A stretch of 64,000 bases of DNA from Paenibacillus solani (GTDB lineage: Bacteria > Bacillota > Bacilli > Paenibacillales > Paenibacillaceae). Below, in pieces: positions 23,494-32,479 of the stretch (positions are counted from its first letter, which is position 1; each line of letters starts with the position of its first letter). The position numbers were made by a program, and so were the translations under genes. The notes beneath the pieces were generated by a model, which saw only the letters and a program-made list of their open reading frames with translations, was not told the origin of the DNA and searched no databases. Where the stretch lies: the NCBI RefSeq assembly GCF_001277345.1, contig NZ_LIUT01000008.1:430336-494335 (forward strand), written 5' to 3'.

Positions 23494-24516
23494 CTAGATG
23501 GCACCTTCCGAATGCAAGATCCCCGCAATATGTTGCCCGACATGAGTCACGTCCTGCAATATATTGCTGAGCACGATGACGGTAGCCTTGGTTTCCGGGA
23601 ACCTCATCAAAATGGAAGTGAATCCGGGAATGCCGCCGGTATGGCCCGTCATCTTGCCATATGGCGTATCCTGAATGATCCAGCCGCAGCCATATGAACT
23701 ACCTTCATCGCCTTTATGAGGTGTCATCATATCGTCCAAGAGAGGCTGAGGGAGCAGCTTGTCCGTATACAAGGCTTGGTCCCACAAATATATATCCTCG
23801 GCGGTGGAAATGAGCCCTCCGGCCGCATAGGCATTGGAAGGGTGAAGGTTATAGCTATTTATTAATAATCCACTAGAATCCATCTCGTAGCCGGATGCTC
23901 GCAGCGGGATAATTGGCTTGGGATCATCCAGCCTGGTATTCACCATGCCCAGAGGGTTAAATATATGATCCGCGATGTAATCGCCATAACTTTGGTTTGA
24001 CACTTGTTCAATCAAAGCTCCGAGAAGAACGTATCCGGAATTGGAATATTGATAATTTTCGCCGGGTTCGTATTCTAGATCCATGTTGGAGAAACGATTC
24101 AATAATTCCTCGGTAGTTGATGGCAATGAGGCCCAATCCAGTAAATTCTCATCATCCGTATAGTTGGCAATTCCGGATGTATGCGTCAGCAGATGATGGA
24201 CTGTAATACGGTCTCCGTCTTTTTGATGGGGAAAATAAGGGCCTATTGTATCATTAAAAGCCAGCTTCCCCTCCGCAATAAGCTGTATTACACCTACTGC
24301 AGTTATGGTCTTGGTCACAGATCCGATACGAAAGGCGGTATCCGATGTATTATCAACATGAAGCTCTATATTAGCTTTGCCGTAGCCGCCTTTGAATAAT
24401 AAAGAGCCTTGTCTTGCAGCCAAGACAGAACCGCTGAATTTATGGTCCTGGGCAAGCGAACTCAGATAGGCATCTATCTGTTCCTGTACGTTCGTCAAAT
24501 CCTCATCCCCCCGCAT
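23494..24516 (-). CDS. Serine hydrolase of the class C beta-lactamase/PBP family
   Basis: The 340-residue penicillin-binding fold protein has S-x-x-K in GSVTKTI (about 67-70), YSN in YQYSNSGY (about 160) and HTGG in TGHTGGIPG (about 300). The acylation machinery is therefore complete. There is no signal peptide, which is unusual for a beta-lactamase and suggests a cytoplasmic esterase or peptidase. The in-frame TTG at 24498 sits behind a G-rich site (GGGGGATGAGG) and may be the real start rather than ATG 24516. It stands alone between two terminators. Confidence 0.85.
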   Translation of the reverse strand: MRGDEDLTNVQEQIDAYLSSLAQDHKFSGSVLAARQGSLLFKGGYGKANIELHVDNTSDTAFRIGSVTKTITAVGVIQLIAEGKLAFNDTIGPYFPHQKDGDRITVHHLLTHTSGIANYTDDENLLDWASLPSTTEELLNRFSNMDLEYEPGENYQYSNSGYVLLGALIEQVSNQSYGDYIADHIFNPLGMVNTRLDDPKPIIPLRASGYEMDSSGLLINSYNLHPSNAYAAGGLISTAEDIYLWDQALYTDKLLPQPLLDDMMTPHKGDEGSSYGCGWIIQDTPYGKMTGHTGGIPGFTSILMRFPETKATVIVLSNILQDVTHVGQHIAGILHSEGAI

Positions 24517-24574
24517 AATTAATAGTATAGCCTCATCATAAGGATAATTTTGGAATAGGGCAATTGTAGATATG

Positions 24575-24614
24575 AAAAAGACCTATCCGCTCATCACATG
24601 GACGGATAGGTCTT
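24575..24614 (-). terminator. Terminator after the LLM monooxygenase gene
   Basis: AAGACCTATCCG (24578-24589) and CGGATAGGTCTT (24603-24614) pair over 12 bp. On the minus strand the hairpin is followed by a T-run. Confidence 0.85.
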
Positions 24615-24639
24615 AGTTTTACCAAATGAGGAGCTTCTC

Positions 24640-25677
24640 TTACTGGATGCCGACGGCATCCGCCAGCAGCTCATAAGAGCGCAGGCGCGCCTGATGATCA
24701 TAGATCGCGGCGGCGACAATGATCTCGTCGGCGTCCGTGGATTGCTGGAATTGTTCCAGCTGCGCCCGGACTGTAGCCGGACTGCCGATCGCGGAGAAAC
24801 TGAGCTGGCGCTTCACGATTGCCTGTTCTTGCAGGTTCCACAGCTCATCCATGCTGTCCACCGGCGGGCTGAGCTGGCCGGTGCGTCCCCGGATGATATT
24901 CAGGAATTGCTGATACGCCGAGGTGGCAAGCCGCTGGGCTTCTTCATCCGTATCGGCACAGATAACGTTCACGCCGATCATGGCATAAGGCTTGCTTAGC
25001 TCGGCAGAAGGGTGGAAGCTGGTGCGATACAGATCAAGCGCAGGCATCAGGTAATCGGGAGCAAAGTGGCTTGCAAAAGAGAATGGAAGCCCCAGCTGTC
25101 CTGCCAGCTGTGCGCTGAAGCCGCTGGAGCCGAGCAGCCAAATCGGAATATGCAGGCCTTCACCAGGAATCGCCCGGATGCGCATGGACGAGCCGGAGGT
25201 AGGCTGAAAGTAATTTCGCAGCTCGCCGAGACGATCCGGGAAATCCTGGCCGTCACTGCCGGGACCCCGGCGAAGCGCCCGGGATGTGAGCTGATCCGAT
25301 CCAGGCGCACGTCCAAGACCCAGGTCGATTCGACCCGGATACAACGATTCGAGCGTGCCGAACTGCTCGGCGATGACAAGCGGAGCATGGTTTGGCAGCA
25401 TAATTCCGCCAGAGCCAACACGGATCTTGCTCGTGCCTCCGGCCACATGGCCAATAACGACCGACGTAGCGGAGCTGGCAATCCCCGGCATATTGTGATG
25501 CTCGGCAAGCCAGTAACGGTTATAGCCCCACTTCTCGGCATGCTGAGCCAGATCGAGCGTATTCTTCAGGGACTGCGCAGCAGTGCTGCCTGCGGTAATC
25601 GGCGCTAGATCCAGGATGGAAATCGGGATATCTTGAAGCGTTTTGGGCGCTGTATGATGAAGATTGGATTCTGTCAT
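24640..25677 (-). CDS. LLM-class flavin-dependent monooxygenase
   Basis: The 345-residue bacterial-luciferase-like TIM-barrel enzyme uses reduced FMN and O2. Typical segments are ISILDLAPI, the YWLAEHHNMPGIASS loop, the RVGSGGIMLPNHAPLVIAEQ strand-loop and the LGLGRAPGSD phosphate loop. A strong AGGAGGT precedes the ATG at 25677. It is monocistronic. The 339-base gap to the next gene holds the divergent regulatory regions; I see no gene in it. Substrate unknown. Confidence 0.88.
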   Translation of the reverse strand: MTESNLHHTAPKTLQDIPISILDLAPITAGSTAAQSLKNTLDLAQHAEKWGYNRYWLAEHHNMPGIASSATSVVIGHVAGGTSKIRVGSGGIMLPNHAPLVIAEQFGTLESLYPGRIDLGLGRAPGSDQLTSRALRRGPGSDGQDFPDRLGELRNYFQPTSGSSMRIRAIPGEGLHIPIWLLGSSGFSAQLAGQLGLPFSFASHFAPDYLMPALDLYRTSFHPSAELSKPYAMIGVNVICADTDEEAQRLATSAYQQFLNIIRGRTGQLSPPVDSMDELWNLQEQAIVKRQLSFSAIGSPATVRAQLEQFQQSTDADEIIVAAAIYDHQARLRSYELLADAVGIQ

Positions 25678-25906
25678 AGAGAATGACCTCCTTATTCTTG
25701 TGCAGTACGGCAGCAGTATTTATATAGGAGAAGCCATCCAGCTGAGTGGATGCCAACTATGAATATCCGTTTATTATAGATATCCTATATAACCATTATT
25801 ATATACCTACTTAATCTATAAGAAAAATACACATCATTAATGGGATTTAAAGAGAAGCCTGGCTGTCTATAATATATGCTTTTCCTGCATGTCCCAGAAA
25901 AAAAGA

Positions 25907-25936
25907 TTGCCATTGCCACGTGGATATTCATATAAT
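25907..25936 (+). promoter_or_regulatory. Promoter of the glycerophosphodiesterase gene
   Basis: TTGCCA (25907-25912), 18 bases and a perfect TATAAT (25931-25936), about 80 bases upstream of the ATG at 26017. Confidence 0.6.
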
Positions 25937-26016
25937 AGCAATTAATCAATTTATTTGATTATCATATTGGATACCATTAGAAGGTACTCTCAAACCATAA
26001 AGGGGCGAAGTGAAGA

Positions 26017-26766
26017 ATGTTAAAACAGCAGCCGTTAATCATCGCTCATCGGGGTGCAAAAGGAGAAGCGCCAGAGAATACGCTGGCAGCATTTAAGCTG
26101 GGGATGGACCAGGGGTGCGATGCCATTGAGCTGGACATCCATCTGACCTCGGACCGCCATATCGTTGTCATCCATGATGCAACCGTAGATCGAACCTCGA
26201 CAGGGAGCGGTGAAGTGCAAGCGATGACGCTGGCTGAATTGAAAAAGCTGGATACAGGGATCTGGTTTTCGGAAGCGTTTGCAGGTGAGGAAATCCCTAC
26301 GCTCGCGGAGGTATTGGAACTTGTGCCGCCCAAGATCATGATTAATATCGAGATGAAGGGAACTCCCGGGGAAACCGGATTAGTTCAAGTATTAGTGGAC
26401 CTTCTTCGGGAGAAGCAGCGAATAGACAGCGTGGTGGTCTCATCCTTTGATCATGCTGCCCTGTATAAATTGAAGGAGCTGGAGCCAAGTTTGCGTATTG
26501 GATTGCTGTACATGAAGGAACGGTTGTCTCCAGCAGATGTGAAGCGTGAAGCACTTGCTGAGATCTTTTCCCTGCATCCTCATCGTGAATGGATAACGCC
26601 TGAATATGTGGCTGAAGCACTGGAGCAGGGATGGATTCTGTACCCTTGGACAGTGAACGAAGAGGACCAGCTCCGTGAGATGCTGTCTGCCGGCGTAGCC
26701 GGCATGATCACCGATTATCCTGGACGACTTCGCCGCATGCTGGACCATGCTGAATCCACTCTATAA
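26017..26766 (+). CDS. Glycerophosphodiester phosphodiesterase
   Basis: The 249-residue GDPD-family TIM barrel hydrolyses glycerophosphodiesters to glycerol-3-phosphate and an alcohol. Ca/Mg ligands and the catalytic His pair are in IAHRGAKGEAPENT (about 9-22), AIELDIHLTSD (about 40) and VIHDATVDRTS (about 53). INIEMKG (about 110) supplies a further acidic metal ligand. The absence of a signal peptide indicates a cytoplasmic UgpQ-like enzyme rather than a secreted GlpQ. The ROK regulator gene converges on it from downstream. Confidence 0.93.
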   Translation: MLKQQPLIIAHRGAKGEAPENTLAAFKLGMDQGCDAIELDIHLTSDRHIVVIHDATVDRTSTGSGEVQAMTLAELKKLDTGIWFSEAFAGEEIPTLAEVLELVPPKIMINIEMKGTPGETGLVQVLVDLLREKQRIDSVVVSSFDHAALYKLKELEPSLRIGLLYMKERLSPADVKREALAEIFSLHPHREWITPEYVAEALEQGWILYPWTVNEEDQLREMLSAGVAGMITDYPGRLRRMLDHAESTL

Positions 26767-26796
26767 CCACAAGGGGAGCAGCAGCCAGCAAGCAGC

Positions 26797-27963
26797 TTAT
26801 AATGAGCCGGGAATGGAAGGCGCAGCGAAAACATGCCTGAGCACCAGCGAAGCGGCGAGCTCGGTTTCCTCCGGCATCTCACGTTGATGGATGATGTTCA
26901 CTTTACGGCAGGTTTCCGGAATCATGCCGGGTATGCTGGATTGCAGCTCCGGAACGAGGGTATCCGCAAAGGCTTCCATCACTTTGCCAGTCAGCATGAC
27001 ATGGTCAGGATTGAGGAACGTGATGACATTGCCAATGGCCATTTTGAGTGCCTCTGCGATTTTGCTATACAGCTCAAGGCTCGCAGGCTCCTGATTACGC
27101 ACCTTGGCTTCGAATAGGTCTAGCCCTATTCCGAAGTTTCGCATGAGTCCACTTTCTGATGCTATGGTGGTTAGACATCCCATGGAGCCGCAGTGGCAGA
27201 GTAGGGCGTCCTCGCCGCTAAAGGACTTGTAGTGCCCGAACTCACCGGCTACAAAGTTAGTTCCCGTAACAAGCTGCTTGTCCACCATGATGGCACCGCC
27301 AATGCCCCAATCGATCATCAGCGTGATGTTATGATCAGAATTGGCTAAGCAGCCATTCATGCTCTCATTAAGAGCAAGCAGATTCACATCATTTTCTACA
27401 TAGACGGGAAAACCGTATTTGCTTTCAAGAGGTTCACGGATGGTAAGAGGCGTCCAGCCTAGACCGGGTGGGCGCAGGATGACGCCGTGATGGGAATCCA
27501 CCAGGCCGTGTACGCAGATGCCAATCCCTTTCAGCCGGCTAGTGTCAGGGGTCTGTCCGATAATTTCGTCAATTATGGAGCAGACGGTTTCTAGCACATG
27601 CTCTCTGTGCTCGAATTTATTAACACGACGTTCTAGGCGAACAAGACGGTGGTATTGGAAATTGTACAGAGCCCCGCGAATGAGCTTGCCGCTGATCTCA
27701 ATCCCGATAGTATACATCTCGGCACTGTTTACCATTAATGGAACGCGTTTTCGTCCCACCAAGCTTTCTACAGGCTCTCCCTGCTTCACGATATCCTCCT
27801 GAAGGAGCCGGTTTACGATATTGGTGACGGTCTGCTGGGTTAATCCGGATTTTTGGGCAAGCTCAACACGGGAGATGGGCCCTTCCGTATAAATAAGATG
27901 AAGCACTTTTTGTTGGTTTTGTGATTTCATGATTGCATGACTTGCCGTTTTTCCTGGCGACAT
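26797..27963 (-). CDS. ROK-family transcriptional regulator (NagC/XylR type)
   Basis: The 388-residue protein combines an N-terminal winged helix (about 13-75, VELAQKSGLTQQTVTNIVNRLLQEDIV) with a ROK sugar-kinase-like domain. The ROK zinc site CHCGSMGC is present near residue 255, as is GEFGHYKS before it. Presence of the HTH separates it from ROK glucokinases. Target genes are not obvious; an unlinked sugar regulon or the divergent HAD phosphatase gene are candidates. The ligand is unknown. Confidence 0.9.
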   Translation of the reverse strand: MSPGKTASHAIMKSQNQQKVLHLIYTEGPISRVELAQKSGLTQQTVTNIVNRLLQEDIVKQGEPVESLVGRKRVPLMVNSAEMYTIGIEISGKLIRGALYNFQYHRLVRLERRVNKFEHREHVLETVCSIIDEIIGQTPDTSRLKGIGICVHGLVDSHHGVILRPPGLGWTPLTIREPLESKYGFPVYVENDVNLLALNESMNGCLANSDHNITLMIDWGIGGAIMVDKQLVTGTNFVAGEFGHYKSFSGEDALLCHCGSMGCLTTIASESGLMRNFGIGLDLFEAKVRNQEPASLELYSKIAEALKMAIGNVITFLNPDHVMLTGKVMEAFADTLVPELQSSIPGMIPETCRKVNIIHQREMPEETELAASLVLRHVFAAPSIPGSL

Positions 27964-28234
27964 CGGACCATCAACCTCGTTTTAATATAGACTAGGGCAG
28001 GGGGATCTAAGACAGCCGCTGCTCCACGATACGCATAGTGTATCATTGGCCCTTAAGATTTGAATAGAGGGACATACAATTAATCCAATTATTTGAGAAA
28101 ATAGAACTTTATATATTGTTGATATTGATCCCTGCTTGTTTGCACTAGGGAGCAATCTGATCACCTTAACCTTATCGTACGTCTTATTGACATGCGATAC
28201 CTTCATTACATTGTAACCAAAGGAGAACAGACAT

Positions 28235-28978
28235 ATGGGAAACTACAAAATGCTTGCGCTGGATCTGGATGGCACTACCCTGAATGAGGAGGGCATCGTT
28301 ACGGATACGACCCGATATTGGATCCGTAAAGCCGTCGATTCGGGTGTCACGGTCATTTTCTCGACGGGGCGCGGGATGCAGACAGTGTCTGATTTATGGA
28401 GCGGTCTTGAAATGACCGGACCGATGGTGCTTCTTAACGGGGCCGAGCTGTGGACTGGAAGGGAGCAGCTGTGCGAGCGGCATTTCCTGAAGGAAGAGGA
28501 GATACGAAAGCTGCACAAGCTCGCTCAAGAGGCGGACGCCCATTTTTGGGGATACAGCGTGGAGAGCTTGACTAGCCGCAAAAGCTGGACGGACGAGATG
28601 TTTGCCCGGAAATGGATGAAGTTTGGCATGCGTCATGCGGATCCTTCGGTTATAGCCGAGCTGCGACAGCTGGCGGCACAGCTGGATACGATTGAGATTT
28701 CCCGTTCGGCGGCCCTTAATATGGAGATTTCTCCACTCGGGATATCCAAGGAATCGGGTGTCCGCAAAATATGCAGCCTGCTCGGCTATGACATGAGCGA
28801 GGTGATGGCCATCGGGGACAATATGAACGATTACCGTCTCCTGCGGGCCGCCAGGCTTGGGGTAGCTATGGGAAATGCGGATGAAGAGCTGAAGACAGTC
28901 GCCGATGTGCAGACGGACACAAATACGAAGGATGGCGTGGCCAAGGCGATACAGCGTTATATTTTCGAGATCGCTTAG
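28235..28978 (+). CDS. Cof-type HAD-IIB phosphatase
   Basis: The 247-residue HAD phosphatase has motif I LDLDGTTLNEEG (nucleophile D about 10, acid D about 12), motif II FSTGRG, a IIB cap domain in the middle, motif III Lys in ISPLGISKESGV and motif IV IGDNMNDYRLLR. AAAGGAG at 28219-28225 supports the ATG. Such enzymes dephosphorylate sugar phosphates or related small metabolites in the cytoplasm. It is divergent from the ROK regulator. Confidence 0.9.
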   Translation: MGNYKMLALDLDGTTLNEEGIVTDTTRYWIRKAVDSGVTVIFSTGRGMQTVSDLWSGLEMTGPMVLLNGAELWTGREQLCERHFLKEEEIRKLHKLAQEADAHFWGYSVESLTSRKSWTDEMFARKWMKFGMRHADPSVIAELRQLAAQLDTIEISRSAALNMEISPLGISKESGVRKICSLLGYDMSEVMAIGDNMNDYRLLRAARLGVAMGNADEELKTVADVQTDTNTKDGVAKAIQRYIFEIA

Positions 28979-29114
28979 GGTAGTGATACGAATAAGCGGT
29001 GCAGCTTCAATCTCCATCGGCTCTATGAACTGGACGAGAGAATGGAACTATTGGAGCTTACAGATGCAACAGGACAACCCTGGGCGGCGCAGCGGAATAG
29101 AATATAACAAGCGT

Positions 29115-29143
29115 AAAGGCAGCCGCTAATAACGGCTGCCTTT
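29115..29143. terminator. Terminator downstream of the HAD gene
   Basis: AAAGGCAGCCG (29115-29125) and CGGCTGCCTTT (29133-29143) form an 11-bp stem between the HAD gene and the convergent serS. Confidence 0.85.
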
Positions 29144-29216
29144 ATGCTGTGCTGTGACTATGAATAAACTTGGATCAGAAGGCCAATTACGCCCCCTATT
29201 CGTGCGGCTGCTTTCC

Positions 29217-30524
29217 TTACTTCGTATCTAAATCGACAGGCAGCTCGATCCGTTCCATACCGTTCATGTACGGTCTGAGCGCCTTCGGAATGAGGATCGA
29301 ACCGTCGGCTTGCTGGTGGTTCTCTAGCAGCGGGATAAGAATCCGCGGCGAAGCGACAGCCGTATTGTTCAGCGTGTGGCAGTAGCGCAGCTTGCCTTCC
29401 GCATCAAGGTAGCGGATGTTCGAGCGGCGCGCCTGAAAGTCGAGCAGATTCGACGACGAATGAGTTTCCCCGTAAGCTCCGCGGCTGGGCATCCATGTCT
29501 CGATATCGTACTGCTTGTATGTCTTCTGCGACATATCTCCTGTGCAGACAGCAACGACCCGGTAAGGCAACTCGAGCTGCTGAAGCAGCTCCTCGGCATT
29601 GGCTGTGATCTCTTGCAGAAGCCGCTCCGATACCTCCGCGTCGGCTTCACAGAGAACGACCTGCTCCACCTTCGCGAACTGGTGCACCCGGTACAGGCCG
29701 TGGACGTCCCGGCCGCCCGAGCCGACCTCGCTGCGGAAGCATAGCGAAGCAGCAGCCAAGCGAATCGGCTGTGTCACATCGACGGTCTCACCGCTGTAGA
29801 ACGAGACAAGTGGCACTTCCGATGTGCCAACGAGCCACTTATCCTGCTCCGTAATCTGAAAAGCCTGATCCTGACCCAGCGGGAAGAAGGCTGTATTCTG
29901 CATGGCTTCTGTCCGTACGGTCAGCGGTACATCCATGAGGGTGAATCCTTTGGCAACCAGCATATCCACCGCTAGCTGCTGAACAGCCCGGTGCAGTATC
30001 GCTCCGATGCCGGTCAGGTAATAGCTGCGAGTGCCGGCAGTTTTAACCCCGCGGGGGATGTCCAGCATCCGGTGTTGCTCGCCAAGTGTGACATGGTCCC
30101 TGAATTCATAATCAAAGACAGGAAGCTCGCCGACCCTTCTGATTTCTATATTATCTTCATCCGAGGCACCGATTGGAGTGTCGGGCGAAACGATATTTGG
30201 TACCAGGATGAGGAGCTGGCTGCGAGCTTCATCTACTTTTCGGTACAGCGCTTCCCGCTCATCCAGTTCCTTATTGATGGTTTTGACCTGCTGTTTATGC
30301 AGCTCGGCTTCTTCCTGTTTGCCCTGTCTTATGAGGACGCTGATCTCTTGCGAGAGAGTATTTCGCTGCTGTCGCAATTCCTCCACAGCCAGCAGCAATG
30401 TCCTCCGCTGTTCATCCAGCTGGACAAGCTCCGCAACCGATAAGGTGATGCCTTTCTGGTCTGCTACCCGCTGCAGCTCCTCTTGATGACTTGTACTTTC
30501 TCGAATCCATTTCATATCTAGCAT
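29217..30524 (-). CDS. serS: Seryl-tRNA synthetase
   Basis: This class II synthetase charges tRNA-Ser. It has 435 residues from the ATG at 30524, which AAGGAG (30535-30540) supports; an upstream in-frame GTG overlaps. It starts MLDMKWIRES, as the family does. The N-terminal coiled-coil arm (about 30-100, EELRQQRNTLSQEISVLIRQGKQEEAELH) binds the long variable arm of tRNA-Ser. The catalytic core has RSEVGSGGRDVHGLYRVHQFAKVEQ (motif 2) and NTAVASPRILIPLLENHQQADGSI (motif 3). A T-box leader precedes it. The housekeeping role is clear, though a second copy may exist elsewhere in the genome. Confidence 0.96.
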   Translation of the reverse strand: MLDMKWIRESTSHQEELQRVADQKGITLSVAELVQLDEQRRTLLLAVEELRQQRNTLSQEISVLIRQGKQEEAELHKQQVKTINKELDEREALYRKVDEARSQLLILVPNIVSPDTPIGASDEDNIEIRRVGELPVFDYEFRDHVTLGEQHRMLDIPRGVKTAGTRSYYLTGIGAILHRAVQQLAVDMLVAKGFTLMDVPLTVRTEAMQNTAFFPLGQDQAFQITEQDKWLVGTSEVPLVSFYSGETVDVTQPIRLAAASLCFRSEVGSGGRDVHGLYRVHQFAKVEQVVLCEADAEVSERLLQEITANAEELLQQLELPYRVVAVCTGDMSQKTYKQYDIETWMPSRGAYGETHSSSNLLDFQARRSNIRYLDAEGKLRYCHTLNNTAVASPRILIPLLENHQQADGSILIPKALRPYMNGMERIELPVDLDTK

Positions 30525-30547
30525 GATCACCGCGCTCCTTTGTCTGA

Positions 30548-30592
30548 AAAAAATAAAAAAGCGTCCTAGTCCATATGGGACGAGGGACGCTT
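30548..30592 (-). terminator. T-box regulated terminator before serS
   Basis: On the minus strand AGCGTCC and GGACGCT pair, with further pairing of GTCC/GGAC inside, followed by a long T-rich tract toward serS. Confidence 0.85.
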
Positions 30593-30796
30593 ATGCGCTC
30601 GCGGTGCCACCCAAATTGATTGAACCAGAGCCCCACTAACGAAGCAAGTCGGTCTGCATTCAATCCACTTTGATTCCGCGATAACGGACGGATCCGGTTA
30701 ACTTAGGGAGATTATAGATCCGGGTATCGGATCATATCCCCTTGACGAGAACGCCTCGGAGTTGGAAGCTCTTCATCGGCCTGATGTTGATATTGT
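30550..30796 (-). promoter_or_regulatory. Serine T-box leader of serS
   Basis: Read on the minus strand, the T-box core GGGTGGCACCGCG lies at 30612-30600. Its TGGC bulge matches discriminator G of tRNA-Ser. CCGTTATC is at 30686-30679. Upstream only about 110 bases are available after the promoter, and no AGAGA-type Stem I bulge is evident. Instead a compact hairpin (30777-30744) has inner arms GCTTC/GAGGC around CAACTCC, placing the Ser codon TCC in the loop. A second hairpin with GATCC/GGATC arms follows. This suggests a much shortened Stem I. The T-box itself is secure, the Stem I reading is tentative. Confidence 0.85.
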
Positions 30797-30802
30797 TGGT
30801 TC

Positions 30803-30832
30803 AGTATACCGCAGGGGATGTCTTTTATACAA
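30803..30832 (-). promoter_or_regulatory. serS promoter
   Basis: On the minus strand TTGTAT (30832-30827), 18 bases and TATACT (30808-30803). It starts directly after the ABC permease stop codon and places the transcript start near 30796. Confidence 0.6.
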
Positions 30833-30857
30833 GAGGGCAATGGTATTTTATTTGCCG

Positions 30858-31628
30858 TTACATCGTAGCGGCTTTCCTTGCGGCTCCTTGTTTCCATCTG
30901 ACAGGCTGCTCGGCATCCCAGCGGAAGGTCCATGCAGCAGCACCGAGGATCAGGATTGTAAAGCCCGCAAGGATGAGCAGCGGCATCCAGATGCTGGAGA
31001 CATTACTTTGCGGATGCATGGCAATCGCCATGGCATCGACCAGATAATGAAACGGCTGCAGATGTCCCAGGGTGACGATCCAGTTTGGTGCATGTTCCAA
31101 GGAATAGAAAGCTTCACTGGTCAGCAGCAAGGGAAAACTCATCAGGTTTGAAATCATATTGACGTTGTTCTCATCCCTTGACAGATTAGCTGCCAGGAAA
31201 CCGAGTGCTGTGAAACAAACGGTGCCGATCAGCAGCACCAGCATCATTAGCCCCAGTCCCGTTAGGCTCAGCTTCACTCCAAGCAAAAACAGACTCATCA
31301 GAATCACGCAAGCACTAACGAGCAGGGCCAGCACGGTTCGGGCTCCCGTCATCGCGGCAATGAAGGAGACCGTTCGAAAAGGGGTTGCACGCAGCAGCTT
31401 ATAGATGCCCCGGTTTCGATGGGCCATAACGTTGAATGCAGTGACCATGGTGGCTCCAAACAGAATATTCGTGGTCAGCACACCACCGAGGAGCCGGTAA
31501 GAATAAGCTGCATCGTTGAAGTACAGCCCCAAACCGATCAACATGGCCATAGGAAACAGGATGTTCCAGACGAGCGTATGGATATCGCGAAGCATACTCC
31601 GAAGCATCGTGGTCATAACAATCCACAT
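30858..31628 (-). CDS. ABC-2-type transporter permease
   Basis: The 256-residue membrane protein has about six spans, ending with LLILAGFTILILGAAAWTF. It belongs to the ABC-2 exporter group. An in-frame start at 31679 is possible, but GGGGAGGAA precedes the ATG at 31628. It lies 54 bases downstream of its ATPase and forms a two-gene exporter under PadR control. Substrate is not visible; PadR-linked exporters of this kind often handle antimicrobial peptides or drugs. Confidence 0.87.
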   Translation of the reverse strand: MWIVMTTMLRSMLRDIHTLVWNILFPMAMLIGLGLYFNDAAYSYRLLGGVLTTNILFGATMVTAFNVMAHRNRGIYKLLRATPFRTVSFIAAMTGARTVLALLVSACVILMSLFLLGVKLSLTGLGLMMLVLLIGTVCFTALGFLAANLSRDENNVNMISNLMSFPLLLTSEAFYSLEHAPNWIVTLGHLQPFHYLVDAMAIAMHPQSNVSSIWMPLLILAGFTILILGAAAWTFRWDAEQPVRWKQGAARKAATM

Positions 31629-31682
31629 GAAAATTCCTCCCCAGAATCTTTTTGAATAATAAACTTTTGTGCAAAACACCTT

Positions 31683-32393
31683 CTATGCAGGCTCATCCGT
31701 CAATTGGATATACAGCTGTTCGAGACTGGCGGTTCCATATTGGCTGAGCAGCTCCTCCGGTGAGCCGGAGGCTATGATTCGCCCATCACGGATGAGAACC
31801 AGCCTGGAAGCAAGTTTATGCACTTCCTCCATATCGTGTGAGGTGAATACGATCGAGGTGCCCTTGTCTGCCAGAGAGCGGATCAGCTCTCGAATATCCC
31901 GGCGGGCTCGTGGATCCAGCGCTGCGGTAGGCTCATCAAGGAACAGCAGCTTGGGACTGTGGACCAGCGTCATCGCAATAGCGAGGCGTTTTTGTTGACC
32001 TCCCGATAGGCGGAGCGCATCCGTCTTGGCGAATTCTTCAAGCCCGCACCTGTGAAGATGTTCCATCAGCTGGGCGTCCTTGAGCCGCTTGCCATAGAAG
32101 GCAGCGAACATGCGCAGATTCTCGATAGCGGTGAATCCCGCGAAGAAGGGCGTAGACTGCAGCTGAAGCCCCACATGCGGTGAAGGATCGGTTGTCCAGT
32201 AGGTGATCGTGCCAGCATCGGGCCGACGCAGGCCCAGAAGTAAATCCAGTGTCGTCGATTTACCGGCGCCGTTCGGTCCGATGATCGCAAGCACCTCGCC
32301 TTCCCGTATGTCCAGATTCAGCCCATCTACCACGGTCCGCTGACCATAGCCCTTGCGCAATCCTTTTGCTTGAATGAGAGTAGGTGAAATCAT
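31683..32393 (-). CDS. ABC transporter ATP-binding protein
   Basis: The protein has about 236 residues. Walker A is GPNGAGKST (about 36-44), the signature LSGGQQKRLAIA (about 130), Walker B KLLFLDEP and the switch His in FTSHDME. It powers the adjacent ABC-2 permease from the cytoplasmic face. The start at 32393 follows AAGGAGCG at about 32405-32412; the longer form at 32420 would lie inside the PadR palindrome. That palindrome at 32425-32446 lies just upstream. Confidence 0.92.
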   Translation of the reverse strand: MISPTLIQAKGLRKGYGQRTVVDGLNLDIREGEVLAIIGPNGAGKSTTLDLLLGLRRPDAGTITYWTTDPSPHVGLQLQSTPFFAGFTAIENLRMFAAFYGKRLKDAQLMEHLHRCGLEEFAKTDALRLSGGQQKRLAIAMTLVHSPKLLFLDEPTAALDPRARRDIRELIRSLADKGTSIVFTSHDMEEVHKLASRLVLIRDGRIIASGSPEELLSQYGTASLEQLYIQLTDEPA

Positions 32394-32424
32394 CCTTAAT
32401 GCACGCTCCTTATTAACCAATATT

Positions 32425-32446
32425 ATATATCCAATGTTGGATATAT
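32425..32446. promoter_or_regulatory. PadR operator in front of the ABC exporter genes
   Basis: This is a perfect 22-bp palindrome whose core is ATATCCAATGTTGGATAT. The same 18-bp core occurs upstream of padR at 33056-33073. Two identical palindromes in front of a PadR gene and its exporter strongly suggest the PadR operator. Confidence 0.8.
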
Positions 32447-32479
32447 GCCGGAAATGAAAGCCGCAGTGGGTACTGTGGC

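Noticed and set aside
28187..28216. TTGACA before the HAD gene as its promoter.
   Set aside because: A -10 box at the right spacing would put the transcript start on top of the ribosome binding site, and the candidate hexamer (TTGTAA) is poor.
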